Shown here one piece after another: positions 59,349 to 64,000 of a stretch of DNA of 64,000 bases. Source of the DNA: Limnephilus marmoratus. Lineage: Eukaryota; Arthropoda; Insecta; Trichoptera; Limnephilidae. The notes under the pieces are model-generated. The model had not been told where the DNA came from. It did not search any database and worked only from the letters and a program-made list of their open reading frames with translations. Positions within the stretch are counted from its first letter, which is position 1, and each line of letters begins with the position of its first letter. Position numbers and translations under genes: made by a program. The DNA is taken from the NCBI GenBank assembly GCA_917880885.1, contig OU862923.1, positions 25,559,770 to 25,623,769 of the forward strand, read 5' to 3'.

Positions 59349-59858
59349 AAAAGTGTAAGTTAAGTAAGTGTAAGTAAGTTTGTCCATAATTTGTGTTCAG
59401 AAAAAACTTTTTTGAAGTCTTTCGACATGGGCTTGGTAGAAAAAAGCCCAGATCGGTGTGCAATGTTCTAAGTGGGAAAGGGAATAAATAGTTTTAATGT
59501 TGCGGAAAGGTTTTGTTATACAAATTATAAATCCCAGCATTTTGTTGGCTTTGTTTATGATTTCGTCAGTGTGTTGTATAAAGTTTAATTTAACATCCAG
59601 TATTACCCCATTACCCCGAGGTCCCCCAAGGTTATGATAAGTTATTAGCATTGGTAAGCATTAATATTTAGACTGAAATAGTTGTAAGTGGAATTAGTGT
59701 GTGGTGCATGATATATCATCAATGTAAGTCCAATACTGTGGAAGAACCATAGTGGATAAAAACTATTCAGAGATATATTATGCGCTTTTGCTTGTTTATT
59801 TCCTGGGGATGGGTCATTCGACGTATTAACTCAGTACAAGCAGTCTATTGGACTCCAG

Positions 59859-60316
59859 ATACTAATATCTACAGCATGTATGTCGGACGAATATCTACAG
59901 CTCCTATGTTGAACTAATATCTATGAACTTCAGAGTGTTGACTAATATCTACAGAGCTAAGGTCGGACGAATATCTATGACGGTCCCGGTGTTGACAAAT
60001 ATCTACAGAGCGTATTTTGGACTAATCAGCTAAATGTGTCCAATAGTCCGATATTAGGGATTTTTACATACATACTTACATAAATTAAGTTTTTTAAACT
60101 GCATACGCAATATTACGTTATTCCAATATGCTATACATAATTGCAAATCCAACCTCTGCCAGTGCTGTAGATATTCGTCAACACTTTGGTTTTCATAGAT
60201 ATTAGTCAACAGTTTGAGCTGTACCTAGATATTCGTCAACACTTTGGTTCTCATAGATATTAGTTCGATTTTTCCAGTTTTTGGAATTCCTGTAGATATT
60301 AGTAGACGCCTCCTCC
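59859..60316 (+). mobile_element. Subterminal-repeat MITE (family C), copy 3
   Basis: Ends GACTCCAGATACTAATATCT and GATATTAGTAGACGCCTCC; flanking 8-mers GTCTATTG and TCCTATTG (6/8). Same order of TAATATCTACAG motifs as copies 1 and 2, with one extra left-side unit (ATGACGGTCCCGGTGTTGAC spacing). Confidence 0.85.
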
Positions 60317-60639
60317 TATTGGTCAATTTCACAATTTGAAAGCACCAATCAATGCGGCTTGTGCTATTCAAATGAAAGTGCCAAAAAACATATTTTTTAA
60401 TTATTGGCTCATAAGCGATATTGAATTTACACAGAGGATATATCATTATAATATACAAATTGAAGTGTTATTAATAATATAAAAGAGTGAATAATAATTA
60501 TGAATATATGGTGCATGATCGGCATTAATGTAATTAAATAATTTTAAGTAAGGTTTTAAGCTTTGTGCAGTTCACAGTACATTTCAAAATACCTAACTAT
60601 TTGTAAATCGTGGTGTGTTATTATGATTGAAATATTAAA

Positions 60640-61970
60640 TAAAATAAATAACTCAGAATCAACTCAACACATCCTTTAAAAGTCATTAAAAGTGATGAAA
60701 AAAATATATAAAAAAATTTGTTAATATTTATTTATTTATTTATTTTAGTGATGCAATATATTTACATTATAAAAAACAATTCAATGATTAATTTATTAAT
60801 ATTGTATATTATAATAATATTGGTTGCTAATTAAAAAATATTCTGGATTTAACCAGATCTTCACTGATGGATCAAAAAAATCAGACCAAGTTGGAGCAGC
60901 TTTCATTTCAATGGCAAACAATTTTTCCCATCAAATAAAATTGAATAAAAATTACACTATTATGAATGCAGAATTGATAGCAATCAAAGAAGTGGTGAAA
61001 TATGCAATTAAAAATAATTGGAAACAAATTGTAATATTAAGTGATACTAAAAGTGCACTTCAACATATTAAAAGTATTCCGAAAGGAGTTCCCTGTAGGA
61101 AAATAGCCTACAATATTGTTGAACAAATGAGATGGCTACAGCAGAAAGATGTGTCCGTATGTTTACAATGGATTCCATCTCATGTAGGAATACATGGGAA
61201 TGAAGAGGCGGATTTGTTGGCAAACGAAGCATGTGTGAATGGAATCATCTACGACTGGACGCCAGACGCTGAAGATTACTGCCAAAAAATAAATTCCATG
61301 TGTAATAATATGTGGAATAATCATTTTGAAACGTTGTCTACCAATAAAGGAATATGGTACAGAAAGCTCCAAAACGAACTGTTTAAAAGACCATGGTTCA
61401 CCGAGGTTAATCTGAAAAGATCGGAAATGAGAATCATTTTTAGATTAAGATCCGGACATGCACTAATGGGAAGACTACTGTGTTTGATAGGCCTCTCTGA
61501 TTCTCCAATGTGCTCGATATGTGAACAAATTGAAGATGTCGAGCACACATTTTATCGAAGTGCATTAAATATGAACGACAGAGAGTTTACAATACTAATG
61601 ACCTCGAACTCATCGGAAGTTCAGAATTTAATTGCCTCAACCGAGTTTCATGCCATATCGAGAATAATGAAATTTATTAGATCATGTAAACTGGAAAATA
61701 TTTTAAAGTGAATTTTTATACAAAATGAATATAAAAGGACTCCAAGTACCTTTTAAAGATCATTAGAGATTATAATGATAATATTATAATTTAAAAACAG
61801 ATGAGGCAAAAAATTACAACATTGTGTGAGTTAGAAGCCTGATATTAAAAAAATAAATAAAAAAATAATATTGGTTATGGCTATTTATTTATATTTTTTT
61901 CATAGCTTTTGATAACTTTTCAAAGAGGTGTTGGGTTGAGTTGATTCTGAGTTGTTGGAATATATATAAA
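60640..61970. mobile_element. Foldback element split by a LINE
   Basis: AACTCAGAATCAACTCAACA (60653) and following TTTAAAAGTCATTAAAAG are mirrored at about 61886-61955. The LINE insertion (60826-61863) lies between the arms. Confidence 0.65.
60826..61863 (+). pseudogene. LINE fragment: RNase H domain and C-terminus
   Basis: A 13-bp TSD AATAATATTGGTT (60813-60825 and 61864-61876) and an A-rich 3' end mark a 5'-truncated retrotransposition. The open frame to 61711 begins inside an RNase H domain: FTDGSKKSDQVGAAF (first Asp), NAELIAIKEV (Glu), LSDTKSALQHI (Asp) and WIPSHVGIHGNEEADLLANE (His/Asp), all catalytic residues present. It is followed by RLRSGHALMG and a CSICEQIEDVEHTF zinc-knuckle-like motif whose last Cys is replaced by Ser. 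RNase H after RT is found in I/R1-type LINEs; no RT or ATG is left (the frame opens in target DNA). No stop in about 290 codons implies recent insertion. Confidence 0.9.
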
Positions 61971-61979
61971 TAATAAATA

Positions 61980-63317
61980 TTTCTACGCAAATCTAGTTTT
62001 TAGGGTATTTTAATTGACAAAAATACAGACCACAGCTAAATTCAGTTGGTATTAACATGTAAGTTGTAGATTTGTAGATAAGGCTGGAAATAGTGCAACG
62101 CACACCAGTGGCGGTCGGTGACTTTTGTATAAGGTATGCTGGAGTATATACCTACCTAATATCAAATATAAATACCTACAGACTAGCCCACGAACAAGAT
62201 GCGATTACTGACAAAAATAGTACGTCAAATTTGCTCTATAAATCCTTTATGCTTCACATCAATTATTACAGTTCAAACATTAAATTATTTAAATAGATAT
62301 TTGAAAGATATTTAACATTTCAATTGGCATCCGTTATTCATTTGTTAAAATGGTCGCGCGAACGAATTCTCTAAAATGTGCCAAATTAATCCACGCTCTT
62401 TGTTATGCTATTCTGTGCACTATGCCTACGTGCATTAAAGTGGTTTTCAGCGCGTTGGATGCTCCCATTGAATGTGTGTACTGCTTCAGGCATAACTTGG
62501 CAGGCAGAACTAAACATGCATGCGCAAATATCAAACTTTTTCTAACATCGTGGATGCTGAATGGAGCAGAGAATCCACTGTAGCTGGTATTGGTGCCTTT
62601 GCGTGACATATGACACATTAGCATTGTGAATGGTGTCGTTATTATGCATTTCAGTCTGGTCCGCGCGTCCCGTTTTGTTGTTTTTGGCCGCTGAGGTTGG
62701 GACGGTGTCGTTAAATTGCAGTATTTATTGCTGTTTACGGCTAGAAAAAAATAAGCTCAAAGCTTTTTTTGATGTTAAATAAATAACAATTATTATTATA
62801 TTTATTTCACGCCACAAAAGGGAGGGAAGCGCCGCATCCACAGTATGTATGGAGAGAGTATGGAGTCTCTGGCCGTCAGTTAAGGAATGATGTCACAAGG
62901 ACGCCTCGTCGTTGCTGAGTACAGTCATTTTCAAGTGTGAACAAGAATGAATCTGGTTTTGCACTGTATAGTAGTAATTGCAATTTAATTATGTAGAAAA
63001 GTAAAAACAGAAAAGAGAAGAAGTTTTCGCATTCGTACGATTAAGAAAATCGAACGAAATAATAATTGAAATTATTCGACAAATTAGAAATTTTAGAGAT
63101 TAGAAAGAGTGTTAATGCAAATTTAAATATTATTAATAATCAAAAATTGTTTTTAAATGACCCATTATTAAATCTATTCCCCTTTTAAATTTTTTAATTG
63201 TTCTATATTGCCCCTCGTCCCTTAAACATCATTTTCTTTCTAATTTTATTATTGTTTATGTCGATTATTTTTCTCTATTACCTATATATATATGTCTATT
63301 TTTAAATTAGTTCTGTC
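61980..63317. other. Unassigned; one lone hAT-like end
   Basis: At 62106 CAGTGGCGGTCGGTGACTTT resembles the left end of the MITE at 19561, but no right end was found before the window ends. A frame at 62350-62583 has several Cys but no family I recognise. 62880-63250 is featureless. Confidence 0.45.
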
Positions 63318-63362
63318 AAAACCCTGAAGAAGTCAGCTTTGCTGACGAAACATGTCGGTTTT
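63318..63362 (+). ncRNA. Hammerhead ribozyme candidate
   Basis: Stem I AAAACC/GGTTTT (63318-63323 with 63357-63362); core CTGAAGA (63324-63330; position 7 is variable in hammerheads); stem II GTCAGC-TTT-GCTGAC (63332-63346); GAA; a very short palindromic stem III ACATGT (63350-63355) and C at 63356, giving a GUC cleavage triplet. One extra A (63331) precedes stem II. Short palindromic stem III is known in dimer-active hammerheads of Penelope-like elements. Activity unproven; no Penelope RT is seen nearby. Confidence 0.5.
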
Positions 63363-63546
63363 ATAAACAATAAAAGTGGTAAAAACGAAGTAATCTATTA
63401 ATTTCAATCATAATGGTGCCACAAAATAAGTTTGCTGTGTTAGAAGAAGAAATAATAATAAATAATAGTTTATGAAATATTGGCTGACTACCTACTTCAT
63501 TTATATCCGAATTTACTGTACCATGGCAATATAAAATTAGGTAACA

Positions 63547-63963
63547 ATTTTTGTTTTGAAAAGTTTTATTTTTCCATGTACATTTGTTACTTTAATTTTA
63601 AATTTTTTTGCGACCGGTTTCGACACGTCCGTATCATTAACGAGCAAACTTAAAACTAACTTAAAAATTCTATACAAGAAAATTCTATACAATTAATTTA
63701 GTTAATAAAATAATAGCACCATGTAAATCACCTCTGCTTACAATGTTTCCATGTAATTTTGACTCCTCCCACCGTCCTCCCCCTCCACCAAATTCCCCCC
63801 TCCCACTACCCCCGCCTAATTAATTGTGTACTTGTATAGAATTTTTAAGTTAGTTTTAAGTTTGCTCGTTAATGATACGGACGTGTCAAAACCGGTTGCA
63901 AAAATTTTTTAAATTAAAGTAACAAATGTACATCGAAAAATAAAACTTTTCAAAACAAAAATG
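63547..63963. mobile_element. Foldback MITE with about 137-bp arms
   Basis: CATTTTTGTTTTGAAAAG-type ends, then ACCGGTTTYGACACGTCCGT and TTAGTTTTAAGTTTGCTCG mirrored at 63827-63963. The middle holds a C-rich tract. No coding. Confidence 0.85.
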
Positions 63964-64000
63964 TCTAGAAATTGTTACATAGTCAGTGCCCAAGAAATAC

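Larger units (their letters stand above)
58323..59660 (-). pseudogene. LINE 3' fragment (Jockey/CR1-like) with two insertions
   Basis: Minus strand: LDVKLNFIQHTDEIINKANK and MLGFIICITKPF (59651 down), then LEHCTPIWAFF and HVERLQKSFF. After the insertion at 59244-59348 it resumes LYTQRLIFDQTLLFKILNNA, LNSPVELTNLIKIHIPTG and CRINIRKNSPY. A MITE (58381-58745) sits in its 3'UTR and the tail near 58323 is AAATAAATAAATAAC. Truncated before the catalytic RT motifs. Removing both insertions restores one LINE end. Confidence 0.85.

Noticed and set aside
63605..63640. A second hammerhead motif near CCGGTTTCGACACGTC
   Set aside because: The reverse strand has a GAAAC-like block but no CTGANGA core; it is part of the MITE arms.

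Overview
This window looks like a transposon-saturated intergenic stretch of an insect nuclear genome, possibly hemipteran. That reading rests on the AT-rich base composition, the absence of operons, a spliced peptidyl-tRNA hydrolase exon, and dense Helitron, hAT, mariner, LINE and MITE content. Only one confident host gene exon is present: the C-terminal exon of peptidyl-tRNA hydrolase 2 (PTRH2) at 54853-55227 on the minus strand. Nearly all other recognisable coding sequence belongs to mobile elements, most of them decayed. I had no database search, so family names rest on recognisable motifs and on termini and target-site duplications (TSDs) read by eye.

Layout. 1-3.8 kb: a duplicated unit holding a tRNA-derived SINE, one copy split by a Helitron and followed by a poly(A)-tailed retroelement; then a perfect 28-bp palindrome and a 20-bp minisatellite. 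6.4-8.4 kb: a 160-nt foldback and a cluster of MITEs ending in CAGGGTGTTAAGGGACGTAC. 8.5-11.6 kb: three minus-strand Helitrons back to back, one keeping a Pif1-type helicase fragment and carrying a MITE. 13.1-14.5 kb: a LINE 3' end whose tetranucleotide tail has grown to about 700 bp. 15.5-18.3 kb: a 2.8-kb element with about 290-bp terminal inverted repeats (TIRs) and a decayed nuclease-like/CXC-domain gene. 18.7-21.3 kb: a tiny ribozyme-like SINE, a subterminal-repeat MITE, a hAT MITE and a LINE reverse-transcriptase ORF. 22.2-25.4 kb: a possible TTAA element containing an internally deleted mariner. 26-29 kb: a LINE interrupted by a MULE-like element, then another LINE. 29.4-31.5 kb: a foldback element and a complete short Helitron. 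34.1-37.1 kb: a four-layer nest of transposons. 37.6-39.7 kb: a decayed YqaJ-nuclease gene. 42.2-43.4 kb: a Helitron interrupted by a retroelement. 44.5-46.6 kb: a LINE scrap and a mariner-type transposase pseudogene split by a MITE. 47.1-51.6 kb: MITEs, a Helitron end, a MULE-like element and a hAT element. 54.8-55.2 kb: PTRH2. 55.4-57.6 kb: a Helitron and a mariner-type element containing a hAT remnant. 58.3-60.3 kb: a LINE hit by two insertions, then a MITE. 60.6-62 kb: an RNase H LINE fragment inside a foldback. 63.3-64 kb: a hammerhead-like motif and a foldback MITE.

The most interesting material is: (1) a small retroposed family, with its own TSDs and A-rich tail, built around a hammerhead-like three-way junction, plus a separate and better-formed hammerhead candidate at 63318-63362; (2) a MITE family in three copies, each with an 8-bp duplication and an inverted array of a TAATATCTACAG subterminal motif; (3) the long-TIR element carrying the nuclease-like/CXC gene; and (4) several insertions whose order and empty sites can be read directly from the sequence.
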